64,000 bases of DNA, taken from positions 124,001-188,000 of the forward strand of contig VLTN01000021.1 of NCBI GenBank assembly GCA_008330645.1, written 5' to 3'. The position numbers and the translations under genes are program-made. This DNA is from Cafeteria roenbergensis. Taxonomy: Eukaryota; Sar; Bigyra; Bicosoecida; Cafeteriaceae. Positions 30,784 to 41,400 of this stretch are shown here, in pieces (position 1 is the stretch's first letter; the number at the start of each line of letters is the position of its first letter). Below the pieces are notes generated by a model. That model worked only from the letters and a program-made list of their open reading frames with translations, had not been told where the DNA came from and ran no database searches.

Positions 30784-31997
30784 TCACTGGGCGCGCTGGC
30801 CCCTGGCTCCCCTGTCCGCTGAGAACAGGTCGTCGTCGTCTTCGTCAGCACTGCGCCGCTCCGCCTGCCTTCGGTCTTCGTCCCTCGCCCCCCAGCGGCG
30901 GCCTCTGGGCGATGCTGGGCTGTCCGCTCCACCCGGCGACGCAGAGCGCCCCCGCCTCCTCCCCCAGCGCCCGGCGGTGGCTTGCCGGGGTGGACCTGCT
31001 TCCCACGAGGCAGCGGCGTCGACCCCGCCTGGCGGGTCGCGCCCGCTGCGGCGGCGGTCACCACCCCGGTCGCCCTCCCTGGCGGGGCTGCCGCTGCCCT
31101 CGCGTTCACCCGCGCCGGCGGATGCAGGTCCGGCCGCAGCTGGGGCGGCGGCAGCCGACGCGACCGCCGCAGTTGCCTCGGCGGGTGCGGTTGACGGGGG
31201 CACCGCCGACATCGCAGCCGCAGCCAGCCGCGCCCGCGCAATGGCCGCTTGCAGGGCTATGGAGGGGGGCGCCCCGGCCTGGCCAGCCGTCTGCCCCGCC
31301 GCCATCGCCGCCATCGCTCCTGCCATGGTGGTGGAGGGGATGGCGATCACGGACCGAAGCGCGGCCGCGTCCGAGGCGGCTTTGGCCTGCTGCGCCTCCA
31401 CCTGGCGCCGCTTCTCCTCAACCAGCGCCATCGGCACGCCCGTGGGCTGGCTCTGCGCGTCGGCCAGCAGCGCCCACAGCTCGCGCACGAAGGAGCCGGT
31501 GCTCTTCCCGAGCATCTCCCTGATCTGGGAGTGGACCTCGATCGGGCTGGGCTTCTGCGCCGAGCGAGCAGCGGGAATCAAGCAGGCGCGCACGTCGGAG
31601 CGTTGCGGCAGGGTGTTGGCGCGGCGCCTCCGCGCGACTGCGGGCCAGGCCAGCGGTCGTCCACACGTCGCACACGCGTGTGCGACGTGTGGACGGAATC
31701 GCCTCGCGCGTCAGCCGCGTGCGAGCCCGGCTTCGGCGGGGCTCGTGAGGTGCTCACCGGCTCCGCAAGCATTGCGTGCACCATTCCGATGAGGACCTCG
31801 TCCTCCAGGCCCATAAACTCCGTCAGCTTGTCCGCCACCCACTTGTTGATCACCTCCATCCGCACGCGGGACGTGTCGATTGGAACGGCGTACTCAGGCG
31901 GGGCGCGGGCGGCGATTCGGCGGCGCACAAGCGCCATCTTGTCGGCAAAGCGGGCGTCCTGCCCCGCAGATGTGCCCCTGAAGCTGCGCGCCGCCAT
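30784..31997 (-). CDS. SRRM1: SRRM1-like PWI-domain splicing coactivator
   Basis: Nuclear matrix/splicing coactivator family. Exon 1 is 31758-31997 (80 codons) and exon 2 is 30784-31554 (256 codons plus stop), joined by a phase-0 GTGAGC...CAG intron to give 336 residues. The N-terminus matches SRRM1 (FRGTSAGQDARFADKMALV versus human FRGTSAEQDNRFSNKQKKL). The PWI domain spans the splice: DTSRVRMEVINKWVADKLTE, GLEDEVLIGMV, then GSFVRELWALLADAQSQPTG. After it come an Ala-rich helix and a short Arg/Ser/Asp/Gly-rich tail in place of the very long RS region of animal SRRM1. It binds RNA and bridges SR proteins and U snRNPs in known relatives. Its stop lies only 170 bp from the ankyrin gene start. 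Confidence 0.88.
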
Positions 31998-32197
31998 GTC
32001 GCGAGCCTGCGGCGTGCCCCGCGACAGCCTCGGAGTGGGACCCGACGCGCGCCCCCGCCCAGGCGCGTCGGAGGGAAGCACGGGCCAGCAGAGCGCAGCG
32101 TTTGCAACCGCGCTCTGCCGCCCGCCGTCGATGCTCGCACGCTGGCGCACCCGGAGCGCCCCCCGGACGGCCGAAGCCTCACGGGGGCAGACCCTGC
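31998..32197. promoter_or_regulatory. Short head-to-head promoter between SRRM1 and the Frizzled-CRD gene
   Basis: Exactly 200 bp separate two divergent start codons, so both core promoters and 5' UTRs must share this GC-rich DNA. No TATA-like element stands out. Inferred from gene layout only. Confidence 0.4.
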
Positions 32198-33051
32198 ATG
32201 GTCCACTATGCTTCTGCGGCGGTGGCCGTTGCGGCGGTGGTGCTGCAGCTGGCAGCTGTGGCCAGCGGACAGGGTGAGCGCACGGCACCAGCTGGCCCTG
32301 GGCGCGCCACGCAGCGGCTTGCCGCCGTGTGGCGCGAGGGCAGTGGCTGATCGGGACGTGTCCGCGTTTGCCGGCAGTGTCCTCCGACAGCTGCGCGCGG
32401 AACGTTTGCCGCCTGGCCTGCTCGCCCGCCTCGCAGCACTGGACGTAAGCTGCGTCCCTCTCGACGAGTTCCAGGCCAACCTGACGTACTGCTCGGAGTT
32501 CGTAACCTGGCCCGTCACACCTGTGAGGCTCGATCGGAGCCATGCGGGCACACACCAGGCGCGCACCGCCCGCTGCCTCTCTGCATCAGGCTCCGTCGTT
32601 CGGCCATCGCTGAGTTCCGCTGCCGGGCGGCGTCCTCACGCCCTTCGACGGCACCCCCCCCTCCCCCCCCGTCTGCTCTCCCCCGCCGCCGCAGACTGCG
32701 GCCCGCGAGCTCGCCAGCCGCGAGGCCACCGCGTTCGCAGAGTATGTGAACATGCGCGAGGGCTACAAGGCCGGCAACGTATCCGCCCCCTGTCTCAGCT
32801 ACCAGGCCTACTACCAGTGCACGCTGGCGCTGCCGCGGTGCCAGCTCGGGCGAAACCAGGAGCTCTGCCTCTTCGTGTGCGAGGAGCACGCGCGCAGGTG
32901 TCTGGGCGCCGACTACAGCGGCTGCGCCCCCAGCGCCACGGTGGGCAGCGCCTGCTCTGCGGCTGCCGACGCGCAAGCGAGCGGCTTTGCAGTGGCTGCA
33001 GCCCTTCTCGCGGCAGCCCTGCTAGGCGCGGCTGGTGGTGGCCGCATGTGA
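32198..33051 (+). CDS. Secreted Frizzled-type cysteine-rich domain protein with GPI-like C-terminus
   Basis: Three exons: 32198-32273, 32344-32522 and 32695-33051, with phase 1 and phase 0 introns, giving 203 residues. Exon 1 is a signal peptide (MVHYASAAVAVAAVVLQLAA). The mature protein has ten cysteines. The run C-x8-C-x6-C (CLSYQAYYQCTLALPRC) followed by C-x3-C-x6-C (CLFVCEEHARRC) has exactly the spacing of the Frizzled CRD. The upstream half shows the CxPL...LTYC beginning. The last ~20 residues are hydrophobic after a small-residue stretch (SAAADAQASG), typical of a GPI-attachment signal. No seven-TM segment is present, so this is a stand-alone surface CRD. CRDs bind lipid-modified ligands or sterols; the ligand here is unknown. 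Confidence 0.78.
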
Positions 33052-33379
33052 CGGGGTCATGATGCGCCTGCTGGTGGATTGCGCTGTTGTTGTCGGTGCG
33101 CGTGGGGTGTTGCATGGCTGCGTTCCAGCTCCTATTTCCTTCATATCTGCTTGTAGTTGTATACCAGAGCTTGGTGTCTGAGGGGGAGGCGAGACAGGGC
33201 GGGGGGTGCGAATCCGCCACTGCAAGGCCGGAGGAATCGCGAATCAACGCCCGGTACCCCACCCGCACGCACACACACACCGTACACTCACACGCCGCAC
33301 GCCTCACACACCGCACGCCTCACACCTGCACGGGGGGGGGGGGAAGGGGCAACCGACGCTCCCTCGGCCGGCAGCTGGG
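33052..33379. repeat. 3' intergenic with CA-rich simple repeats and a G-run
   Basis: 328 bp between convergent genes. From about 33265 to 33335 there is a degenerate CA-rich tract (CACACACAC runs and imperfect CGCCTCACACACCG copies), followed by a run of G near 33336-33346. No gene is seen. Confidence 0.6.
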
Positions 33380-35482
33380 CTACCTCCAGCGGGAGCTCCC
33401 GGGAGCGGGAGCGCCCGCACGGGGCCGCGAGGGAGCGCGCCTGCCTTCCGCCCTGGAGGCGGGCTCCGCGCTGCCCCCCGGCCTCGTCTGGCGCCGCCGC
33501 TGCTGCTGCTGCTGCTGCGCGGCCCCGACGGGCTCTGCCCCGGCCGTCTGCCGCCGCCCCCTGGCGCCGGACGGGGCCCTGCCGGCGGGTCCCCCCCGCC
33601 GCCCGGCGCGCTCCGCGGCGCCGCTTCCCGCCCGCCCGCGCGACCCCCCCCCGCCGGCACCGCCGCCCCCGTCGTCGTCCTCCGCCCCCAGCACGCCGTA
33701 CCTGCTTCGGTACTGCTCCAGGATGTCGATGGCCTCGCCCAGCTTCGCCTGGAGGGCGTCGCAGTCGCGGCGAAGACTCGCGTTCTCCTCTCGCAGCTCC
33801 TCCTCGCGGGCTAGCGATCGACCAAGGCGACGAACCAGCTCCGCGTCGGGGTCCACCGGCGCGGCGGCGGGCTCCCCTCGATCGGGGGCGCCCGTGCGGC
33901 CCTCGTGGCCGCCGTGGCCGGTTGGGTCGTAGCCGGCGCCGCCAGCAGCCCGGTCGAACTCCCCGCCGAGCGAGCGGGACGGAACGGGGTCGGCGTCCGG
34001 AGGAGCGCGTCCGCGTCCGCGCCCATGTCCGTGCCCGTGCCCGGCCCTGCTGTCGAAGTCTGCCTCAGGCTGACCGGAGGCCCTGTCAATTCGCTCGTCG
34101 GCCAGGCGCTGCTGCTGCCTCTCCCTGGCTCTCACCGCGTCCCGCTCCCGCACCTGATCTGCCAGCTCGGCGCGGTACCGCGCCGCTGCCTCGGCCTTGG
34201 CATCGCCTGCGCCGCCGCCATGGCTGCCCCGGCTGGGACTCCAGTGGCCGCCGCTCCCGGGGCCAGCGGCCCCCGCGTCGCGCCCGGAGCGCGAGCCCGG
34301 GTCACCGCCGCCCGACCCTGCCAGAGCCGCCGCCATCGCCCCTCCCTCCCAGTGCACGCCCCGAGCGCCCGGTGGGGGCTGCCTCCGCGCCCTGCCCGCC
34401 CCATCCTCGCCGAACCCGTGACCAGCGGAGCCGCGGCGAGCGGGGTCCTCCCCGTCGAAACCGCTCCCCCCCCGGCCCGCAGCAGCCCCCGCCGGAGCAC
34501 CCCGCGGCGGGGCGTGGTCCCCGCTCCAGCCTCCGGAGGGCGAGCCCCCGTGGCCGTGCGCGCCAGCCTGCCTGAGGTTGGCGATGGGGCGCCCGTCCTC
34601 GCCCCTGACGGGCTCGCCCCCGCCGCCCCTTCTGTCCCGGCGAGCCCCCATGAAGTACTCGGAGGCCTCCTCGTCCTTGGCCCGCTCCCAGCGGCGCGCC
34701 TCGGCCAGCTCCGCCTCCTGCCGCCGGTGCTTGGCCTCCACCTGCTGCCGCAGGTCTTCCTGGTACGCTGCCGCGGCGGAGGGCGAGGGCCGCGCGCCGG
34801 GCGATCCGCCGGACACGGCGCCGGCGCCCTCGCCCCGCAAGTGGCGCCCCCCAGGGGAGTTCCGCACCGCGGAGTCGTGGCCTAGACCCATGTCGCCGTC
34901 CGCCCCGTCATCGGCCAGGGTGGGACGGGAAGACGAGGCGGCCCCGCCGAAATGACGCCTGCCTGTGGACACCTCCCCGCGGTGCGGGCCCGAGGCCGGA
35001 AGCCCGTGGGCCCTGCCGCCGCCGCCGCCGCCGCGCGGTGAGGCATCGCCCCCGAGACCCGGGATGTCAGCCTCGCTCAAGTGCACCTCGTGGCGAGGGC
35101 GCACGGGAAAGCCGCCTGCGCCGCTCCTGCCCTCAGTGTCCCCAGCGCCCTTGGTCGGCGACACGCCCGCTCGCAGCCGCAGCCGGGCAAGCTCGTGGGC
35201 CGAAAACTGCATCACGCCTTGGTCGACGGAGGCCGCTGCCGTCCGGCGCGGGGGGCTCTGGACCGGAGAGGCTGCCCGCTCGCGACGCTGTGCGGCCGCG
35301 GCAGGCTGCTGCGTTGCCCTACGCCTTCGCTCCAGGAACGCGCGATGCTTCTCCTCCCAGTCGCTTCCACTGCGCGCGCGAAGCACCGATCGTGCAGGCG
35401 GGTACGTTGGCGGTGGGACAGGGGGGAGGTTCGGGGCGGAGAGGGACAGTCTCAAGGCGGGCGAACCGTGAGCCAAACCCAA
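33380..35482 (-). CDS. CSPP1-like centrosome/cilium protein, 5' end unresolved
   Basis: About 700 residues of open frame, mostly disordered Gly/Arg/Pro-rich, with coiled-coil islands. The diagnostic segment is YQEDLRQQVEAKHRRQ...EEASEYFMGARRDRRGGGGEPVRG with GRPIANLRQ after it. It matches the repeated 'YQ.EL..QI....KGGGGAPLRD..G..ITDL' block of CSPP1 and related ciliary microtubule proteins. A second partial copy (RYRAELADQVRERDAVRARE) and a C-terminal coiled coil (LAREEELREENASLRRDCDA) follow. No ATG occurs at the start of the frame: the first codon shown is TTG and the first in-frame ATG is at 35212. An upstream exon is therefore likely. A candidate is a 23-nt exon ATG 35788 to 35766 with a GTGAGG donor (unproven). 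CSPP1 acts at centrosomes and cilia, so the host is probably flagellated. Confidence 0.6.
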   Translation of the reverse strand: MGLAHGSPALRLSLSAPNLPPVPPPTYPPARSVLRARSGSDWEEKHRAFLERRRRATQQPAAAAQRRERAASPVQSPPRRTAAASVDQGVMQFSAHELARLRLRAGVSPTKGAGDTEGRSGAGGFPVRPRHEVHLSEADIPGLGGDASPRGGGGGGRAHGLPASGPHRGEVSTGRRHFGGAASSSRPTLADDGADGDMGLGHDSAVRNSPGGRHLRGEGAGAVSGGSPGARPSPSAAAAYQEDLRQQVEAKHRRQEAELAEARRWERAKDEEASEYFMGARRDRRGGGGEPVRGEDGRPIANLRQAGAHGHGGSPSGGWSGDHAPPRGAPAGAAAGRGGSGFDGEDPARRGSAGHGFGEDGAGRARRQPPPGARGVHWEGGAMAAALAGSGGGDPGSRSGRDAGAAGPGSGGHWSPSRGSHGGGAGDAKAEAAARYRAELADQVRERDAVRARERQQQRLADERIDRASGQPEADFDSRAGHGHGHGRGRGRAPPDADPVPSRSLGGEFDRAAGGAGYDPTGHGGHEGRTGAPDRGEPAAAPVDPDAELVRRLGRSLAREEELREENASLRRDCDALQAKLGEAIDILEQYRSRYGVLGAEDDDGGGGAGGGGSRGRAGSGAAERAGRRGGPAGRAPSGARGRRQTAGAEPVGAAQQQQQQRRRQTRPGGSAEPASRAEGRRAPSRPRAGAPAPGSSRWR

Positions 35483-35916
35483 CGGCGGTTCAGGCGGTGC
35501 GCCCTGCCCAAGTCACCGGCAACCGCAAGCATGCCCGACCGCGGCCCGGCAAGCACACGGAGGGTGCTTCAATGGCCGGCCGTGGCGCTCAGCTTGGCGG
35601 TTCATCGCCGGCTGGGAGCGCGGCCCCAGCACGTCGGGGTCGCAACGGCGGCACCTGCGCCCCGCGCCGCTCGCCTCGCGCTCCCAGGCCCGGCTCGACA
35701 CGCAGCCAGCCTCGCAGCAGCCCACGGCAGCGAAAGGGGCACACGCGCGCCGGGCGAGCCCTCACCGCTGGGCCCCGCCTCGCTGCATGCGCCTTGGCCG
35801 ACGAGAGTGCGTTGTGGGTGGCTCGGTGCTTTTTGCCCGTCGCAGAAAAGCGAAGGAAAGCTCTGCGCGCCTTCGGGGCGCGCGAGGCACAGCGCCGCCC
35901 GCGAGAGCCCCGGCGG
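35483..35916. other. Head-to-head region between CSPP1-like and aspartic protease genes
   Basis: 434 bp, GC-rich. It should contain both promoters and perhaps the missing first exon of the CSPP1-like gene (see candidate at 35766-35788). No other feature is seen. Confidence 0.4.
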
Positions 35917-37950
35917 ATGCGGGCCCTCGGGGCCACGGTCGCCCTGTGGGCAGTTGGCACGTGCCACTGCGCGGCTGCGATTCCCGCCGGGCGGGGCGCG
36001 ACGCTGCCGCTGGTTCGAGTGCAGCATCACGCCTGCTTCGCCGACTCGAGCACCCGCCCCCTCGGCTCTGGGCCTCGCTCTATCCCTGTCATAAACCAGG
36101 AGAACCTCGCGCTGCTGTCCGAGTTTCAGCTCGGCACTCCGGGGCAGACGACGCTCCTGCAACTGGACACCGGGAGCACGGTCGCCTGGACCGTCAACGA
36201 GTCTGTCGCACAGGCCTACGGCCACCGAGGGTTTGCGCTCGACAAGTCTTCCTCTGGCAAGAGCCTCGGCTACGCTGTTGAGCTCGGCTACGGCTCGGGT
36301 AGCCTCGAGGTCGCCGTGGTGCGCGACTCGCTCTCCTGGTCGCCCGCCCCGGACTTTGCCGCCAGCACGTCGGCGCAGTTTGGTGTCACGGTCAACGGCG
36401 GAGGGTGGGTGGCAAACGGCTGGAGTAACTTTGTCAATGACGGAATCTTTGGCCTGGGCATGCGGGGCCTGTGCGAGTGGCAGGACTGCGACACCCTGGC
36501 GTGGCAGAGCCTCTTCTCGTCGGCAGGGTACGCCCCCGTCTTCTCGCTTCTGACCACGCCGAAGCTCGACCCTGTTCCCTATGCTGCGCAAGTGTCGCCT
36601 GCGCTGCGCGCTCTCATCGACCGCCTCGACGCACTCAGCGCCGGCACCAGCTCCCCCGGCGGCGGTCAATCAGCCGGCGATTCGTGCGGCGGCCTGCGCG
36701 TGTCGACGCACGACCAGTCCGGCGTTGCCTCCGCCAACGACGCCACCGCCTCGGCATCCACATCCTACGGCCAGCTGCTGGCATCGTGGTCGCTGGAGGA
36801 GGCGCAGTCCGCAGGCACGCACAGGCCGCAGCTGGAGGCCGCGGCGCGGGTCCCCGGGGTCATGCTCGCGTCAGCGCCGCGTCAGAGCGCCATCACGATC
36901 GGCGGCCTCAACGGCTCCCACGCCGCCTCTGGCGCTGAGCTCTTCACGATCCCGCTGCTGCCATCGACGGACTCTGGAGGGTTCGGCTACTACTGGGCAG
37001 ACCTCCGCGCTGTCACGCTTTACGCCACCGGATCTGTGCCTGTCAAAGGCCTCTCGGCGCCGTCTTCGAGTGTGCCGGCCGCCGCAGCGGCATCGCGGGC
37101 GCAGCAAGGCCAGCCACTGCGGCGGCAGCAGCAGCACCAGCAGCAGGAACACCCCGCCAGCCTCGGTTCAGGCGGCGGCGCAGCCAAGTGGCCTGGCCCC
37201 ACAGAGCAGTGGTGCGCCTCGGGCGACGACAACGTTTGCAAGGCGCTCTTCGACAGCGGCACCTCTTTTCTCGCCGTGAGGGACGACGTGTTCGCGGCGC
37301 TGACCAGCGCTGTGAACGCGGCAGCCAACGGCACGTGCAGGAGCTTCGCTCAGGGCGCGGAGATTGTGTGCACACGAAGCCTTGTCAACTTTGCGGCTCT
37401 TCCGAATGTCTCTTTCGCGTTTGGCGTTGGGGCGCGCTCCAGCATCGCTGCAGGGACCATGATGACCCCTCCCTTGGCAGCAGGAGGGGCCGACACTTTT
37501 GAGTTTGTGCTGCCAGGGTCCGCGCTGCTGGACTGCGCAAACTATGGAAACCTCTGCAGGATGACCATCATGGCAATTCCGCCGTCCGTGGGGTCGCTTC
37601 ACTTCATCCTCGGCGACACGTTCCTTCGGGCTTATGTTGCCATGTTCGACGCGGAGCACGCAAGCGTGAGCCTGGCCCGCAGCATTGCGATGCCAGAGCC
37701 AGTGCCGCGCCCGTCACTGAACCGGACGGACGTGCTCGCCATCGTTCTAATCGTGCTCGGCTCGTTGGTCGGGGTTGTGGCCTTGGTGCTGGTGGCCGGC
37801 TGCTTGATTGTGCGTCGTCGGCGCCAGCGGCGAGAAGAAGCCTTCCAGGTGCTGGCTCTCATGGACCGGACCGGGGCGGCTGGCGAAATGGACACTGACA
37901 GCTTTGACGCGGTCATGATTGAGGGCGAGTACGTGCAGCTGACTGCCTGA
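35917..37950 (+). CDS. Membrane-anchored pepsin-family (A1) aspartic protease
   Basis: 677 residues, single exon, ATG at 35917. A signal peptide (MRALGATVALWAVGTCHCAA) leads into a two-lobed A1 protease. The first catalytic motif is LDTGSTVAW (Asp84). A flap region with Tyr follows (LGYGSGSLEV) and NDGIFGLGM matches the FDGILGL strand. The second motif is LFDSGTSFLAV (Asp446). A C-terminal GSLHFILGDTFLRAYVAMFD stretch is the conserved end of the fold. Between the lobes sit a Ser/Ala/Gly insert (about 245-310) and a Gln-rich insert (about 390-410), so the protein is longer than typical. A TM helix (about 606-632) and a 45-residue cytosolic tail make it type I. It is expected in the endolysosomal system or at the surface. 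Confidence 0.87.
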   Translation: MRALGATVALWAVGTCHCAAAIPAGRGATLPLVRVQHHACFADSSTRPLGSGPRSIPVINQENLALLSEFQLGTPGQTTLLQLDTGSTVAWTVNESVAQAYGHRGFALDKSSSGKSLGYAVELGYGSGSLEVAVVRDSLSWSPAPDFAASTSAQFGVTVNGGGWVANGWSNFVNDGIFGLGMRGLCEWQDCDTLAWQSLFSSAGYAPVFSLLTTPKLDPVPYAAQVSPALRALIDRLDALSAGTSSPGGGQSAGDSCGGLRVSTHDQSGVASANDATASASTSYGQLLASWSLEEAQSAGTHRPQLEAAARVPGVMLASAPRQSAITIGGLNGSHAASGAELFTIPLLPSTDSGGFGYYWADLRAVTLYATGSVPVKGLSAPSSSVPAAAAASRAQQGQPLRRQQQHQQQEHPASLGSGGGAAKWPGPTEQWCASGDDNVCKALFDSGTSFLAVRDDVFAALTSAVNAAANGTCRSFAQGAEIVCTRSLVNFAALPNVSFAFGVGARSSIAAGTMMTPPLAAGGADTFEFVLPGSALLDCANYGNLCRMTIMAIPPSVGSLHFILGDTFLRAYVAMFDAEHASVSLARSIAMPEPVPRPSLNRTDVLAIVLIVLGSLVGVVALVLVAGCLIVRRRRQRREEAFQVLALMDRTGAAGEMDTDSFDAVMIEGEYVQLTA

Positions 37951-38488
37951 GCTGCGCCTCGCGAGTGGCCTCGTGATTGCTTCTTCACTGTGAAGTCCCA
38001 AGTAAGCTGCTCCGGCAGATCTTGCTGCTTGCTGCGTTCTGCGACTGAATCATTGCGTTGTTTTCCGAGCGCGTGTCTCGAGCCCTCCGGTCGGCCACAA
38101 TGCCCTCGTTTGCCGTGTTACGAAGCCACGCCTTCGCGCTGGAAATGCTGTTTGCATGCTTTCGTCGCCAAAAAAAATCGCCTCTCCCTCCTCCGCACAC
38201 GAACGCTGAGCCCTCATCTTGTTCTCTTGCTTGTCAGTCAGCAGCCACGCAATCCGCAACATCCCATAGAACACAGGTCAAGCACGCCGATCTCTCTCCG
38301 TCGCAAACCGGAGAGGCGGCGAGTCTCAAAACCAAGTCTCGCAAGTCTAAATTCTGGTGGTTTCTCATTCATCAACGGTAAGTGCCTGCGCTCGGCAGCA
38401 AAGCCCCCCCCTCAAGAAGGAGTTGTGCGCTGCGGGCGCCGCACAAGGTCTCTCATGCAGTGCAGGAAGACAGAGACCGTACATCGCA
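37951..38488. other. Convergent intergenic region of lower GC, 538 bp
   Basis: Visibly richer in A and T than its surroundings (for example the A-run near 38170 and TTCTGGTGGTTTCTCATTC near 38350). It lies between two convergent 3' ends. Short ORFs are present but have no domain. No tRNA or repeat found. Confidence 0.5.
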
Positions 38489-41400
38489 TCAGACTAGCTG
38501 CACCGAGCAGCTCTCCGACTCGCTGGCAGACGACTGGTTGCACGTCCCAGAGGGCTGCATCACGCCCCTCGACCACAAACCGTCAGTCCACATTCCAGCG
38601 CCTCCGGGGCCGTCCACAGAGTCGCTCAGCGCTGCCGGCTCAGCGCCGCGAGGCAGGGCCTCGGACTGGAGCCGGCCGCGCCCTCCCGTGGCAGATGACG
38701 CCGCGAGACCGTCCCCGGTTGGCAGCGCCGCCCGTGCGCTGAGCTCCGGGCCTGCGCTGCTGGGCCGCGCCGAGAGCTGGGCCTGAAGCGCGGACAAGGC
38801 CGCAACGCGGGGCACCGCAGCCACGCCGGGCGCCCCGGCGCGTCCCGAGGCCAGGCTTGGCTCGGCAGCAGGCTGCTCCAGCCCTTCGCCCTCACCCCCC
38901 TGCCTCGAAGACCAGCACTCTCCACACACCTCGATCTCCATGTCGTCTGGTCCGTGGGGGGGCGCGGCGGCGCTCTGCCGAGCCGCCGTCGCTAGGCGTG
39001 GCGCCGTGCCAAGCGGGCCCGAGCCATGCCCCTCTGGGGTGGGCGCCAGCGAGCGGTCGCCCTCTGTGCGCCCCGATGCTGCCGTGTCCAGAACCATCAC
39101 GTCCGCGAAGGGGGTGGGCACCGGGCTTGTTGCGATGTGCATTGGCGGGGCGCCGCGGCGAGCTGCAAGCCTGCCCCCTGCCGCGCGCTGCGGCGCCGCA
39201 CTTGCCGCCCCCAGGACGCAATGCCCTGCGGCTGAGGCGGCCTCGGAACCGCGCAGCGATTCCACCGCTGCTTCCGGCGCCGACGTCGCCGGCGCCCCCT
39301 GCCCGGGACTCGCACACCCAGGCGCCAGCTGCTGCTCGCTTTGGGGCGACGCCGCGGCAGCCATCCCGCGCGAGGCCTGCTGGTCCGGTGTACGGTTGCA
39401 GGCCGCGACCAGGTCGTCAAGTCCAGTCGCGTCGTCGGTGTCCGCCTCAGAGGACGCATAGGCCCCAATGGCGGCCTCTGCCTGGCTCGCCGTGGCCGGG
39501 CCGGCGGCGGGTGCGGAGCTCTCGTTGCCAATGAGATGACGGGAGCGCGCTAGCGGCGGCGGGACGCCCTCGAGAGCGGCCGCCTCGCCAGCGGACCCGC
39601 CCTGGAGGTGAGCGACAGACGACGCCGACCGCGCCTCGCCCGACGACAAGTCGGCGGGAATTGCAGCCAGCCCTTGCACTGTGGCGCTGTGGCTGTGCGA
39701 GTGGCCTCTGGCCGCCGACGGGCCCCTCTGCAGCGGAGCCGCGTCCCCGCTGGCGGACCTGCCTTTCCCGGCCCCGCTCTCGGGCTGCTCGCCCCTGCCC
39801 CCGCCCCGCGCTGCGGCCATGAAGGCGGCCAAGGCGCTGCTGCCCCCGGAAACGCCCATCACGTCCTTGTCGCCTGCCACGCTGCCGGACATGCGAAGGA
39901 ACCCGTGCCCGCTCTTGAGGCCGCCGCGTCCTGGCCCGTCGTCCCCCAGGGCCGGCGGCGCGGCCGGACTCCCCGCACCCGGCGCGTCCTGCCGAACCTT
40001 GGCCCGGGCGGTCGGGACTCTGCTGCCTCCCCTGGCCACGACGGTGCGCACGGGCGGATCTCCCCTGCTGAGCCTGGCTTGCCTGCGGCGCTCTGCAAGG
40101 TCACCGCCCAGCCGGGACGGGGCGCGCCTGTCACTGCCCAAGCCGTCGTTGCCCGGGTCGCTGTCCTCGCCGGCAGGGTCGGCCGCGCTGCTTCCGGCCT
40201 GCTGCTGCTGCTGCTGCCGCTCCTGCCGCTCCTGCTCAGGCCCACGGTCTTGGGCGGCCGAGGAGGGCACTGCTCGAGCGCTGTACGCGGTGCGTGCCTG
40301 GGGGCGGGCCTGCCTCGCGGACCGGCTCCCGGTGGCCGGGCGGGCGGAGGAGGCGGCTCCCCTGCCAAACCGGGGCGCAAGCAGCACCTCTGACTGGGCG
40401 ACGCCCCCGCCCGGGGTGCGCGCCTCCTCCGGGTCCTCCTCGGACCGCAGCTCGCCGCCGGCCACGAAGATGGGGCCCGCCTCGGGGGGAACTGGGTCCC
40501 CCCCCGCCGCCGCTGCCGCGCTGGCCTCGCCAGCGCCCCGGTGGTCGCCTCCGGCCGAGCGGGCAGCGATCAAAGACCGGCGGTACGAGCGCGCCATGAT
40601 GCAGATGCCCGCCACGAGGCCCACCAGGATTGTGGACACTGCGGCGGTCACGGCAATTGCCGCCGGGGATTCGGCCAGCTGCGCGAGCGGGCTGCCCGGC
40701 TCCGCGGCGGGCGAGGACGACGGGGACACGGTGACGGCCCCGTTCGAGTTCCAGACGCACTGGCTCGTCCATTGGCGCACCTGAGCCTCCGAGGGGCACA
40801 GCCCGTCGATGGAGTCGAGGAGCGTTCCGCCGGCGCTCAGCAGCGCCGCCTGCGGGCTCGAGCCCGGGGCCCACTTGTCCGGCGACTGGATCCGAACACC
40901 GACTGCTGTGTCAACTCGCTGCACGACCGCTGCCTGCAGCGTGGCGGCGCTCCAGGCGCCGGTGACGACCGCCAGGCAACGCGCCGCCCAGAGCGCCTCC
41001 GACTCGCGCACCAGCATTCCCGGGTTGCGCGAGAGCACGGCCTCATGCCACTCGCGAGTGGCCCGCATGTGGATCCACAGCGTGGTCCCCAGCGCACCGG
41101 GCTGCACCTCAAACTGCGCGTCGGAGAGCAGCCGTGAGGCCGGCGCTCCGGGCAAAGCGGCCGTCGAGTTGCCCTCCAGGTGCGGGCCCTGCGGCGGCCT
41201 CGGTGGCCGCCCCTTCACCACCGTGCTGTACTCAAAGTCCACGACCGAGACAATCGGGTCTGTCCAGGCCGAGGCGACCGTGCTGACGAGCGCCTCCGAG
41301 ACCGATGGAAGCAAGAGCGACTCGAACGAAGCGCGTTGTTCGGCCGGCATGGAGCCGCGCTGCGCCGACCCCGTCGCGCCCACCGGCACGAGCGATGGAA

